From NCBI RefSeq assembly GCF_002127325.2, contig NC_035433.2, positions 85,596,049-85,660,048 of the forward strand: a stretch of DNA of 64,000 bases, in the 5' to 3' direction. This document shows positions 54,351 to 64,000 of this stretch, piece by piece. The translations under genes and the position numbers were made by a program. Position 1 is the stretch's first letter; every line of letters begins with the position of its first letter. This DNA is from Helianthus annuus. Taxonomy: Eukaryota > Streptophyta > Magnoliopsida > Asterales > Asteraceae. A model generated the notes under the pieces. It ran no database searches. It was not told the origin of the DNA and saw nothing but the letters and a program-made list of their open reading frames with translations.

Positions 54351-54746
54351 ACATTATGTAAATTACACAAAAACATTGGTTTTATGGTGTAGGAAAATTG
54401 TTTTTATGGTGTAGGAAACGTTGAATATGTAGGATCATATGCATGATTGTTTTTATTGTGTAAGATACAAAACTATTTTATAGGATGACTCATTTAATGA
54501 TTAGGGTTCATTAATTTGAATAACAAAAATAAAGAGTAGACTCATTAAATGATTTATTCAAATTACCTTGGTACCCTTTATTATTTTTATTCTTAATTTA
54601 TAATTTCTTCCCATTTGAACTTTCCACCCTCACCCTATATATATAATTGTACAAGTTGTTAGATACAGTAGATGATAAATTGACTTGTAGGTGACTTATA
54701 AACACAATCAAATCAAGCCATATGTAGTTCACATATGATGTATGAA

Positions 54747-54748
<2 letters not shown>

Positions 54749-54789
<41 letters not shown>
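54749..54789. repeat. (AT)n microsatellite
   Basis: About 20 uninterrupted at repeats. Confidence 0.95.
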
Positions 54790-54792
<3 letters not shown>

Positions 54793-55039
54793 TTAAAATA
54801 CATTAAATATTGGATGTCATTCACATATTTTATCCGTTTATTTGTCTAATACCCCTATTATTATATTAAAAAAATAGAAATACATTATTATTTTTTATAT
54901 TCCTACATTATTAAATTTGCATACAGTAGCGTTTTCTTTTGTTTTTATTTTCTTTAAATAGGTAAATAGAATCGATAAAAAAAAGGAGTTCTACTCAAAA
55001 GAGAGTATTTTTTTTGTATAGTTGTGACAAATCAAAGGA

Positions 55040-55330
55040 AGCAATTTTGGCTGAATAACAATCACTATCGTTATCGGTATTACCGGAACCGATACAAGAA
55101 TATGACTATTTCCAAGTAAATTAAGGTTTTCGATCGATGTAAAGCACGTATCGATATTCATTTGGCCGAGTACCGTGCTGAAGCGAATTGATGGTGTGCG
55201 GACAACATCGGTACTGATTCATGTGGTTATTTATATCTCTTTCGGTTGCTATACCGAGTGCTGGTATCGTAACTGTATTGTAACTTATCGAACCGATATC
55301 GATCGAAAGTCCGCCACGAAGCACGGAATA
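55040..55330. other. Degenerate sequence rich in ggtatcg/accgata words
   Basis: The cggtat/accgatac words recall subterminal zones of the hAT MITEs in this window, but no TIR or TSD could be found. Confidence 0.3.
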
Positions 55331-55585
55331 TCCCACTAGTTTATAAAAGAAGTAACGTAATAGGTAAAGTGCGATTTAAATGGTTAGATGTAATCGTTGC
55401 GCCGGATACTTTGTAACTTTTAACTTAAATGCGTGTTTAATTGTGGTGCAACTGTAAGTGGTGTATACTTTGGTGTATTTCGGCTTATAGCTTCTTGCTA
55501 GTCGATATTCATTTTTTTTTTCTAATGATGATTCGTCTTTCAAAAAAATATACATGTTAAATGAGTCATGAGCCAAACTCAAGCC

Positions 55586-55817
55586 TTTTTTTTTGAACGG
55601 CAAATTTGGATCACTGACGGACCACTGGAGTATCATCGTGCCACCAGTGGAACCACCCGATCATATCCATCTCCATTAGGCATAATGCCTATACACCAAT
55701 TCAGGAGGAAACCCAATAAATATGGGAAAACCCCCTTGTGGGAAACGAACCCAAGACCTATTGGTCCCAAGGTCTTATCCCACCACCAAGATGCCACTAG
55801 GCTATAAAGCCATGGAC
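55586..55817 (-). mobile_element. tRNA-derived SINE, minus strand (same family as 53,927)
   Basis: A T-run at the left (poly-A tail on the minus strand), body matching the SINE at 53,927 in reverse, and perfect 14-bp TSDs gccaaactcaagcc (55,572-55,585 and 55,818-55,831). The B box is slightly changed (gggttcgtttc). Confidence 0.9.
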
Positions 55818-55831
55818 GCCAAACTCAAGCC

Positions 55832-56646
55832 TTAATTTTCACTTTGTGTATATGAGCTTGGCTTAAAGTTAAGAGGGAGTTCGGTTTTCATAAGCTATTT
55901 GAAGGAAAGTAAATGTATTTCAATTCAATGATGAACCAACATGCTTATTAGTGATTGATACTTTAGTATCGATGTCAGTTAATCAGGGATTGATGTATCA
56001 TTCGCAACTAAAACGTTAGGATTAATGTATCAGTCTCAAATAGATAATATATGAGTTTGATTTATTGGTTAATTACCGGTAATATTAAGGACTAACTTTT
56101 ATACTACTTATGTCTAGTTTTGATAGCCAGTCGCTTATATATTTGCAGCTCATTTGAGACTAAATTTTAGCCACTCCAAATAAACATATCGGAATATGCA
56201 AAAAAATGTTTTAAAGAGTGATTTTAGACTATAAGAAACATAAAGGAGGCTAAAATAACGTGGTATGTCAAGCTATTTTTCAGTCCCTAAGACTATGAGT
56301 AATGGACATTATAGGAGAGTGAAGTGACTTAATAATGCCCCCAACACCATTTTCGTGAGTTTTATAAGCTCGTGAATAGGGAAGAGCATTTCTAGTATAA
56401 TGCTCAATGAGGAAAAAAATGGAAAGTAATGATGAAATGAGGCATTAAGTGACGTTAACCATTACACAATTTTTTAAGTAGCGTTATAATTTTAATGTGG
56501 TTAAAAATATTCATTAGGAAACACTAACCATTACAGATGACCTAAGAAAACATATTAAAAGCTGGTGTGATACCAGAGAAGTATAGATTTATTTTCAGTC
56601 TCTTAAATGTAACCGTGAACCTAATGAAAAAAAATTAAAACCTAAC
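55832..56646. other. Intergenic, nothing recognised
   Basis: AT-rich with no coding frame or repeat boundaries. Confidence 0.4.
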
Positions 56647-56661
56647 TATTTACCAATACTT

Positions 56662-56777
56662 ATTAATGGGGTGGTGGTTAATTGACAAAAACAAAACCTT
56701 TAAACACCTTAGAAGAAGGTCCTGTGTTCAAGTCCCATAGATGACAGAAATAAAAGAATTTTGCTATTAAAAAAAAT
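56662..56777 (+). mobile_element. Short SINE (116 bp), second family
   Basis: A-box-like tggtggttaattgac and B-box-like gtgttcaagtccc, an A-rich tail, and perfect 15-bp TSDs tatttaccaatactt (56,647-56,661 and 56,778-56,792). Confidence 0.8.
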
Positions 56778-56809
56778 TATTTACCAATACTTTAAATTAT
56801 AAAATGCAG

Positions 56810-56905
56810 TAGAATTATTTAAATAGTAATATTTTGAATGGTAATACACTTAAATAGTAGAATTATTTAAATAGTAATATTTTGAATGGTAATACACTTA
56901 ATTAA
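56810..56905. repeat. ~48-bp tandem duplication
   Basis: agtagaattatttaaatag ... ggtaatacacttaa occurs twice back to back with no visible change. Confidence 0.85.
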
Positions 56906-57834
56906 TTTGCCTTTCAAAAAAAAAAATTAAATTATAATTTATTTAAATTATAGTCCAGGGGAGAAGAACTTGGCACAACATGGGGTTGATAAATAAATGC
57001 CGTCAAAATCTTGGTCTGACCGCCGCCATGCGTCATTTGACTCACGTGTTCTTTCCAATTTCTATTTCCATAGCCATGACTAATGACTATAACCATAACT
57101 CTTGTACATCATGCATCTCTATATATACATTTTTCTGGATCTATTAGTTATGTCTCTGGAAAATACTAACTTCTTTAACCTTCCACATCTACATTAAACA
57201 GAAAATTTATAATATGTTCAAACAAAACCATCTAATTTTATGATTCTAGAACTAGAATCTATTGCACTATTTGCTAATTTGACTAGCACATTGTTTATAA
57301 ACAAACAACCATTTATCTTTCATCAACCATGAAGAAAACAAAATCTTCATTTTTTTCTTAATACCTGGATACATCGGCAAAAGGTCATTCATATTCGTGA
57401 TTACAGACAACGTTGTTGACACGGCCCATTATCAGTTCTAGAGAAAACCGACCGCCTGAAGGCTCACTTTGATAAAGCCATGGCTGGCGCATAATATTTT
57501 GTCACGAACGAAACTCTAATCAGTATTTAACAACCCTAAACTACTTGTAAATAAACCCTTATCCAGACCTAAAAGTTTTCATTATTTGAATCGAACATGA
57601 AAAATCTGAAAGTCAATTTGATTAGAATTAAAATAACGAAGTTGTGATTCAAATATTTTTATGAGAAATTAAATAACAAAGTTGTGATTCAATTAGTTAA
57701 ATCGGGTCCTTATCTATGAATCCAAATTCCCGACTCGACTTAGAGTTTATGACTTTCGATCAAGCCGACTCAATTATTTAAATTCGAATGATTTATTTTA
57801 TTTTTTTATAAACAAATACATACATACATTATCA
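56906..57834. other. Intergenic, nothing recognised
   Basis: AT-rich, without ORFs or clear element ends. Confidence 0.4.
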
Positions 57835-58874
57835 CATTAACACCTCTATTCACATCATTCGTAAGCTGGAGTGTAGTCAAACTCAAGAGGGTAACTTTAA
57901 ATTTTAATCACCAAAATTATTTATGATATCATATGCATTTAAGTTAAATTAAATTATAAATTACTGAATGATTATTTTAAGATCCTAGTATTCCGAGGAT
58001 GGAATACTGTTAAATGCTATTTATATTCATGACTTAGCGTACTAAACGAAACTTTATCATGAAGTCCCCACTTACTATACCGATTAGTCGCCTGACCTGG
58101 CAAACAGGATATTAGTTGATAGCGCTATTATGTTTCGCTAACCTCACACCGTGCCTTAGAGGACGAGCGTGAACTACTATGCCTTGGCAAACCGTCAATG
58201 ATGATAGACATTGAAAAAACGGGGCAAAACAATGCAACAATCGCAAGTGTTCGGTATTACGGAGTTTAGTAGCTTACAGATGGGGTAGCTCCCCATAACA
58301 TGATTATAAATGAGTAATTTAACAACATAAGTTTTTGGAACTAAAACTGGATAACCGTGAACTCGCCAACTTTATGTTGACACCCTACTGCATACTTTGC
58401 AGTTAATTAGGAACAGCCCAGGAGCGCTTACAGCGGAGGAGTGTAGTGGTTGCGTTGAACCTATGTTTGGTTCTTAATAATATTTACGAACTTTTGAACA
58501 ATTGCTTGAACTATTAAACTTTATGCTTCCGCTGTAAACTTTAATATTGCTTTTGGACTTTGAACATTAGTCATTAATCGTATTGTGGTGTTAAATTTAC
58601 TTTATCTTAAATGATTGTTCAATATGATTGGTGGCATGATCCTAGTCGGTCAAAACTCACACGTCTCGCGGTAATACTCCGCATGTGAAAAATGAGGATG
58701 TGACAGATCATTAACACCTCTATTCACGTCATTCGTAAGCACTGGAGTGTAGTCAAACTCATGGAGTGTAGTAAAACTCAAGACGGTAACTTTAAATTTT
58801 AATCATCAAAATTATTTATGATATAATATGCACTTAAGTTAAAATTATAAATTACTGAATGATTATTTTAAGAT
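57835..58874. repeat. ~150-bp direct repeats flanking an LTR fragment
   Basis: 57,835-57,983 and 58,709-58,874 are near-identical (cattaacacctctattcac ... gattattttaagat). The second has a 19-bp internal duplication (ggagtgtagt...). They enclose the LTR fragment 57,984-58,705. Confidence 0.85.
57984..58705 (+). repeat. 3' part of a Tekay-type LTR
   Basis: It ends gcggtaatactccgcatgtg ... aggatgtgaca, the same layout as the end of the Tekay LTRs here (gcggtgatactccgcgtgtg ... ggggtgtgaca), and shares the gcaggacc-like and ttatgcttccgct landmarks. The 5' part of the LTR is missing. Confidence 0.75.
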
Positions 58875-59306
58875 GAAAACGATTCTTATAATCAACCAAC
58901 AAAAATGATGATGAAGTCTTAACAGGGCTTTTCGTTGTTATTTCTTAAAAAAATATAAAATATAATATATTTTTTTGACAAGATTTGTTTTAGATCACGC
59001 CTATGTCATATTAATTATATTATATTATATTGAGGTTATATATTAATTGCACTCTAGTCTCTACATTTTGACTATTCGTTAGCATAAAAACAACACTTTA
59101 AATATTAGTCAAACACTCCACATTGTATCCTGAATTCCTAACCATAAGTTTGCCTAACCATAAGTTTGATTAGATGTTTTTTCCAAAGTAACTATTGACT
59201 CATTGACTAAATTAAAAGCATTACTCCGTGTGGGAGGATATAAGTCCTTGAAGGATGCCTCTTTACGTTAGCGTTACGTCAACATCCAAGGAGGATGTCC
59301 CTCTAA

Positions 59307-59585
59307 GGCAAGTGGGGGCGGTACGTGATAAACCGTCTATCACGCGTGGAAATACGAACAAGTCAAGTTTATAACGCGTGCAATATTCCACGCGTGGATT
59401 TTATCACGCCGTGGAAAATGGAAATTGTGAGGGAACATGGGGGTTTATTTTTTGGTGTTGTGAGTGATAGACAATGCCACTAAAAAAGTTTGTGAGTGAT
59501 GGAAAAATGGTTGATGACATGGCGAAACTTGATTGGGTGCTTGTGAGTGATGGAATTCTATCACTAGTGACCACCCCCACCCCCT
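59307..59585. mobile_element. PIF/Harbinger-type MITE (tentative)
   Basis: Imperfect terminal inverted repeats (ggcaagtgggggcgg ... ccacccccaccccct) with candidate TSD taa (59,304-59,306 and 59,586-59,588). Interior with tgatgacatggcgaaacttg typical of such MITEs. The ends are loosely matched. Confidence 0.5.
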
Positions 59586-59772
59586 TAAGGATGAACCAAG
59601 AGAAATGAAGGATGAGCCTCCTCAACTTATTTATTTTTTTTTTTTATTTTGTCAAACTCAATATGCAATATATATATATAAAACTAAAACTAATTTAAAC
59701 TCTAAAATAAATATTAATTCCTACATTACATTAAAAAAACAACCTAAACTTAAAAAAAATTAAAAAAACTAC

Positions 59773-60470
59773 TAGTCTTCATCCGGCATGTCGTCATTGG
59801 GTTTATTTTGTGCATTGTTCCAAATGTATTCCACCAAATCCGCTTGAAGGTTTTGATGTGTACTCGTTACGTAGGGAAAATCTGTTTAAATCTTGTAGTT
59901 CTACACTAGCTGGAACAAAATTCTCGTTAGGCGCGTTTTCGTCGTACTCACAAATCATTCTACCTCTGTCTTCGATGATTATGTTATGCAGCAAGATACA
60001 AACATACATAACGTATCGCAACCTCTGTGGTGTAGAAGAACGTGCTGGATGTTCAATGATATGCCATTTTTTTGCAGAACCCCAAAACACTGTTCAATGT
60101 CTTTTCTCGTCCCCTCTTGAAACTTGGCAAATTTCTTTATTTTATCGTCCGTCGAGTGCGGAATGGATTTAACGATTGTAGAGTACGTTGGGTATATTCC
60201 ATCGGCAAGGTAGTAACCGCGCTTGTATTCCACCCCCCCCCCCCAAACCGTAAAACTGGTGTCTGGACCAGCGCCTGCTATTACATCATTAAAGATCTCT
60301 GATTAGTAGATGATGTTAAGGTCGTTAAGTGAACCAGGCTAACCAAAAAAAGCATGCCAAATCCAGAGATTCTGTGACGCAACAACCTCTAGTATTATAG
60401 TTGGATGACCATGATCGCCCCGAGTATATTGACCCCGCACCCCTGGAAATGGTGTTGAGGGGCGGGGACG
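59773..60470 (-). pseudogene. PIF/Harbinger transposase C-terminal fragment
   Basis: Minus-strand pieces in order: FPGVRGQYTRGDHGHPTIIL and EVVASQNLWIWHAFFG; then PGSLND and IFNDVIAGAGPDTSF; then GYYLADGIYPTYSTIVKSIP and EGTRKDIEQCFGVLQ; then ILLHNIIIEDRGRMICEYDE and a tail ending at a TAG at 59,773. This is the plant DDE transposase of PIF/Harbinger elements. At least three frameshifts or stops and small deletions are present, and the first half is missing. Confidence 0.88.
60231..60244. repeat. Poly-C run
   Basis: A run of about 12 C at the point where the transposase frame is disrupted; slippage is a likely cause of the local frameshift. Confidence 0.85.
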
Positions 60471-60599
60471 GTCCAGACGTCCCCCCACACCGAGTAGCCT
60501 TAGCATTACACAAGCGTTCATTCCAATATCATAAAGTGTATGTTACTTCACTGCTACGTAGTCATAAACTTTCATTTACAGTTTTTCATTTTTAGCATG

Positions 60600-61309
60600 T
60601 AATGGTTTTACAAGTTTTTACAATCCATCACCGATTAAAATGATATATATTTATAAAAGAAATAACAAAAAAGAAAAGAGTTAAATGCCATTTTAGTCCC
60701 GGTGGTTTGGGTCATTTTGCCAGTTTAGTCGAAATGTTTCAATTTTCGCCTGTGGGTCCAAAAAGATTTCACCGTTGCCATTTTAGTCCATTGGGTTAAC
60801 TTCAATCATTTTTCTGTTAACGAGAAGGTCGAAGGTCAATTCAGTCATTTTATATGTAAACCTGTTAGCTAGAAGGGCAATTCTACCATATAAATTGCGA
60901 AGCTGAGTTATCTAGTTGCAAGAAAAAGAAAAGGTTAAATGGGATAGCTAAATCAGCCTAAACCTGAAGGAAGATGTGGGCCATTTACTAGAAAAAAAAC
61001 GAGTATTAAATTTTATGTAACACTAAGACTTTTTACTCGTCACATGAATTTCTATTTCTATTTCTACACAATACAAATACCATAGAGGGGAATAGTGTTT
61101 GGCAGTCGTCTATCACTTACCCATTGGTCTAAGTCAAATTACGATTTTACCTCGTTTAAATTTATAGTTTTGCTATTGTTTTGTTTTTCCCTCTTAGCCA
61201 AATTACGATTTTGCCCTCGGTTCGAATTTACAGTTTTGCTATCGTTTTTGTTTTTTTTTTCCTGTAAATTACGATTTTTACTCCGAGTGTCCATGCCATC
61301 GTTTTAGTT

Positions 61310-61340
<31 letters not shown>

Positions 61341-61640
61341 TGACAAAACTATGGTAGTGTTTTGTTTTGTTTTATAACTTTTTTACAAAACTATGGTAGT
61401 GTTTTGTTTTAATTAGTTGACTCGGTGTAATTTTTATTCGTGCTAGACGGCTACCTATCACACGCTCATTTGTCCTGAATAATTACAATTTTTCCCGCAG
61501 TTTAAAATTATAGTCTTTTCATCGTTTTAGTTTTTATTTAGCAAAAGTATGGTTGTGTTTGTTTTAATTGGTTGACTCGATTTAAGTTTTTTGAGATCGT
61601 ATTATGAGTAAGTAGTATGTATAAGTAACCGAAATGCAGA
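60600..61640. other. Intergenic with poly-T and short duplications
   Basis: 60,680-60,960 carries ccattttagtcc words in two places and resembles a MITE end. A ~24-bp T run is at 61,318-61,340. acaaaactatggtagtgttt is repeated at about 61,344 and 61,385. No gene. Confidence 0.45.
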
Positions 61641-61651
61641 CGTACATGTTA

Positions 61652-61969
61652 GGGTGTAAGGGGCACTCCCCTAAGAGGGGAGTCCCCCTCTCTTACGCAT
61701 AACCAATCCTCGTGTGCCACGTCAACTCCCCTCTTAAACTCCCCTCACACCCTAAATTGATGGCGGCACTCCCCTCTTAGGTGACTTGGTTTTTTATTAA
61801 AAAAAAAAAAGAAAATTTTTCATTGGTTGATTGAATGAGGCCCACCTTCTCTCTCCTCCCCTCTCTTCGGTGCCTCCTCACCGCTTTGGCTCCCCGCTGC
61901 ACCAGCGGCACCTCACCGCTCGGTGAAATCGGTCCCCGCATGGGGTCACCGATTGTGCCCCGGACACCC
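61652..61969. mobile_element. PIF/Harbinger-type MITE in the ERF promoter region
   Basis: TIRs GGGTGTAAGGGGCAC and GTGCCCCGGACACCC (two mismatches), TSD tta on both sides (61,649-61,651 and 61,970-61,972). TWA target and G-rich ends fit PIF/Harbinger. It lies about 280 bp before the ERF start codon. Confidence 0.85.
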
Positions 61970-62191
61970 TTATGAGAGAGATATATTCAGCTTAGTGTCT
62001 CACAACACGAACGAGACAAAAACTAGTTTCATACAATAATCAAGCTTTTGCCTTAAAGGTAAAAAGTGAAGTATATCACAACTTGAAATAAAAAAATCCA
62101 TACAATAAACAAAACACATATTATTAAACAACCCACCAATCACTCCATTTCTAGTTAGAAATGTGTCTAGAACATCAAGATCTTCCTACAA

Positions 62192-62199
62192 TATATAAA
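62192..62199 (+). promoter_or_regulatory. TATA box of the ERF gene
   Basis: tatataaa, 50 bp before the ATG, followed by a CT-rich leader (actctcttttctttg). No GCC box or other element was firmly identified upstream. Confidence 0.75.
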
Positions 62200-62248
62200 G
62201 GCACCAATACTCTCTTTTCTTTGATCCTTCACTCCACAATTCAAACAA

Positions 62249-62935
62249 ATGGCAAACACTTCTTCCACTCAACAAAACCATCCCAATTTTGATCACTCAC
62301 CAGAATCATCCTACTCGTGGGATGAAATCCTGTTTCAACATAATTCACTCCCATTCAATCTCAACGATTCCGAAGACATGCTTCTTTTCGATATGTTGGC
62401 AGCGAACCACGGCCCAACAATAGCTGATCAATCATCAGAATCCGATTCCTCAACCGTCAAAGAAGAAGAAGTAACCTCGGGTTCCAAATTGGAGAAACCC
62501 GAGAAGGAGAAGGCCTATAGGGGAGTAAGAAGGCGTCCGTGGGGGAAATTCGCAGCCGAGATAAGAGATTCTACTCGACATGGAATTCGGGTGTGGCTAG
62601 GAACGTTTGATAGCGCTGAGGCGGCTGCCATGGCTTATGATCAAGCCGCGTTTTCAATGAGAGGGACCGCGGCTGTTTTGAACTTTCCTGCGGATAGAGT
62701 GAAGGAGTCATTGCGCGAGATGAAATACGGGTTTGAAGAAGGGTGTTCGCCCGTTGTGGCGATGAAGAAACGCCACTCCATGAGGAAAAGACCGGTTGGC
62801 CGAAAAAATAAAAAAGTTGTTTGTTCTGCAGAAGAAAAGAATTTGGTGGTTTTTGAGGACTTGGGGGCCGATTATCTTGAACAATTGTTGACTTCTTCAG
62901 AAAGTAGTAGCAGTAGTACTATGATTTCTTGGTAA
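62249..62935 (+). CDS. ERF1B: ERF transcription factor, group IX (ERF1/ORA59-like)
   Basis: Intact intronless gene of 228 residues. A single AP2/ERF domain spans about residues 89-147 ([20 protein letters not shown], then [20 protein letters not shown] and LNFP), with the WAAEIRD-equivalent FAAEIRD and WLGTF core that bind GCC-box DNA. The N-terminus has the group IX block [17 protein letters not shown] (residues 34-50), and the C-terminus an EDLL-type activation motif [15 protein letters not shown] (200-214). A basic stretch ([17 protein letters not shown], 173-189) probably serves nuclear import. This set matches ERF1B/ORA59-type activators of ethylene/jasmonate defence genes. The start is the first ATG after the TATA box. 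The symbol marks the closest family, not proven orthology. Confidence 0.93.
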   Translation: MANTSSTQQNHPNFDHSPESSYSWDEILFQHNSLPFNLNDSEDMLLFDMLAANHGPTIADQSSESDSSTVKEEEVTSGSKLEKPEKEKAYRGVRRRPWGKFAAEIRDSTRHGIRVWLGTFDSAEAAAMAYDQAAFSMRGTAAVLNFPADRVKESLREMKYGFEEGCSPVVAMKKRHSMRKRPVGRKNKKVVCSAEEKNLVVFEDLGADYLEQLLTSSESSSSSTMISW

Positions 62936-62989
62936 TCTGTGCTGATTTGATATTTTCAAGGGTATGATGAAAATTTAGATAGTGGGGTA

Positions 62990-63201
62990 CAGGGGCGGAG
63001 GTACTGTACAAGCAGGAGTAGCACGAGTTACTTCTTAACTCTGTTTTCGTAGAGTAAAAATATCCCTCAACTCTGTCTACGCAGTGTAATTTTATTTCGT
63101 TTTATACAAATGATACCCCGGATCTCAAAGCTTAATCCGTCATGAATACTGTACGATAGAAGTTTTTTGTCATCCCCATTTTTGGGTTAGATCCGTCACT
63201 G
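62990..63201. mobile_element. hAT MITE just downstream of the ERF gene
   Basis: Ends CAGGGGCGGAGGTA and TAGATCCGTCACTG; flanking 8-mers gtggggta (62,982-62,989) and gtggagta (63,202-63,209) match 7 of 8. The cagrggcgga terminus is typical of a common plant hAT group. It begins 55 bp after the stop codon, probably inside the 3' UTR. Confidence 0.78.
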
Positions 63202-63209
63202 GTGGAGTA

Positions 63210-64000
63210 TGTTTTGTCATCCCCATTTTTAGCTATATACTCTTACGGTTAAATACTACGATAGAAGTTTCATCTACAAAACTTAATCCCCGTACACGAA
63301 ACCTTAAAATGTTGTATATTGGTTATGTTTTATGAACCTTTAAGCATGATCTAGACATACTTCATTATCATTATATTTCTTTGTAAATTCCAAGTTTAGT
63401 TCTCTTTGTTAGTTTTATGATCAAATTCTTGTGCCCGTTTAATGGACACATGTTTGATTCAAAGAGTAAAGAACTTAAGATGATGGAAGTATTGTTAGAT
63501 TGTGTTTACATGTTTATTTCTAGCATATAATATGGTGGTGACGATATAACGTGGCATATCTAGTTGTGAAAAAACTCGTGTTCCATGATGTATAAACTAG
63601 CTTAATTTATTTTAAACGTGATAAAAGTGATAAAATCATGGTGGACCACTGTTCTCTTTTTAGGTGACAAATCGTTTAATGTTTACCAGTATCATCTAAT
63701 ATAACATCATATTTTTAGTTGGTACTCCTTAGGTCATAATCTTAAAATTGTCAAGAAGTATGTCTATTTTAACATTGTTTGGTGTTTAGGTTTGCAAATT
63801 GGTGTCCTTCCCTAAAAGGTAAAGGGTTCAAGTCTCGTGGTAGATAATAATGTAAAATTACAGTAGATTATTGTTCTTAAGAAAAGTTCATGATCGAACT
63901 TGGGTAGATGTATTGTGTGAGAGATAAAGATAAGTGATTATATACTCAAAACAATAAATATATATGTTTATGTGATTATTACAATTCTCTACTTAAGTTT
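63210..64000. other. ERF downstream region, nothing firm
   Basis: AT-rich. gttttgtcatccccattttt partly repeats the end of the preceding MITE. A B-box-like gggttcaagtctc at about 63,828 hints at a SINE fragment, but no TSD was found. Confidence 0.4.

Noticed and set aside
54600..54660. Possible partner of a MITE end at 53,750
   Set aside because: The ccaccctcacccta and ccctagggggagg words do not form a convincing TIR, and no TSD was seen.

Overview
This is transposon-rich plant nuclear DNA from a eudicot. My guess is Asteraceae, because the Tat, Tekay and copia-derivative families resemble ones I associate with that family; that is recollection, not a search result. Almost the whole window is LTR retrotransposons, a CACTA element, MITEs, SINEs and their debris. 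The only intact host gene I can support is an intronless ERF transcription factor at 62,249-62,935.

Layout: (1) 1-12,609 is a nest of Ty3/gypsy Tat-clade elements. Element A (minus; broken integrase, pol, gag, PBS, LTR 5,239-5,955) appears to sit in element B (plus; antisense multi-exon ORF, PPT, LTR 8,511-9,228). B cuts the pol of element C (minus; LTR 11,720-12,439), and C cuts a short gag-like ORF. In A and in C, gag and pol share one frame and are separated by a single UAG followed by CAA-UUA, the leaky-stop context known from tobamoviruses. (2) 13,235-14,165 holds remnants of a hAT transposase and a copia polymerase. (3) 17,132-23,825 is a complete non-autonomous copia-type element with 766-bp LTRs and TSD ctagc. 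(4) 23,916-33,469 is a young Tekay/Del chromovirus with LTRs over 2.2 kb and TSD aatta; its gag-pol is dead from an RT active-site change, a nonsense codon and a frameshift. (5) 35,271-36,488 is a long-TIR MULE-like element, followed by LINE debris and a hAT MITE. (6) 37,808-50,884 is a solo LTR (TSD tgtat) split by an 11.6-kb CACTA element (38,399-49,957, TSD cca). The CACTA carries fragments of a receptor-like cytoplasmic kinase gene and an ARF10/16/17-type auxin response factor, nested MITEs, LINE pieces and a partly duplicated Ptta/En/Spm-type transposase gene. (7) 51,072-53,094 is a second MULE-like fold-back with its own nested solo LTR. (8) 53,900-60,500 has three SINEs with perfect TSDs, an LTR fragment between ~150-bp direct repeats, and a broken PIF/Harbinger transposase. 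(9) The ERF gene is bracketed by a PIF-type MITE about 280 bp upstream and a hAT MITE 55 bp past the stop.

Nothing here forms a host pathway. The biology is insertion, nesting, gene-fragment capture, translational recoding in the Tat family, and possible MITE influence on the ERF gene. All boundaries and identities were read by eye; no alignment or database search was run.
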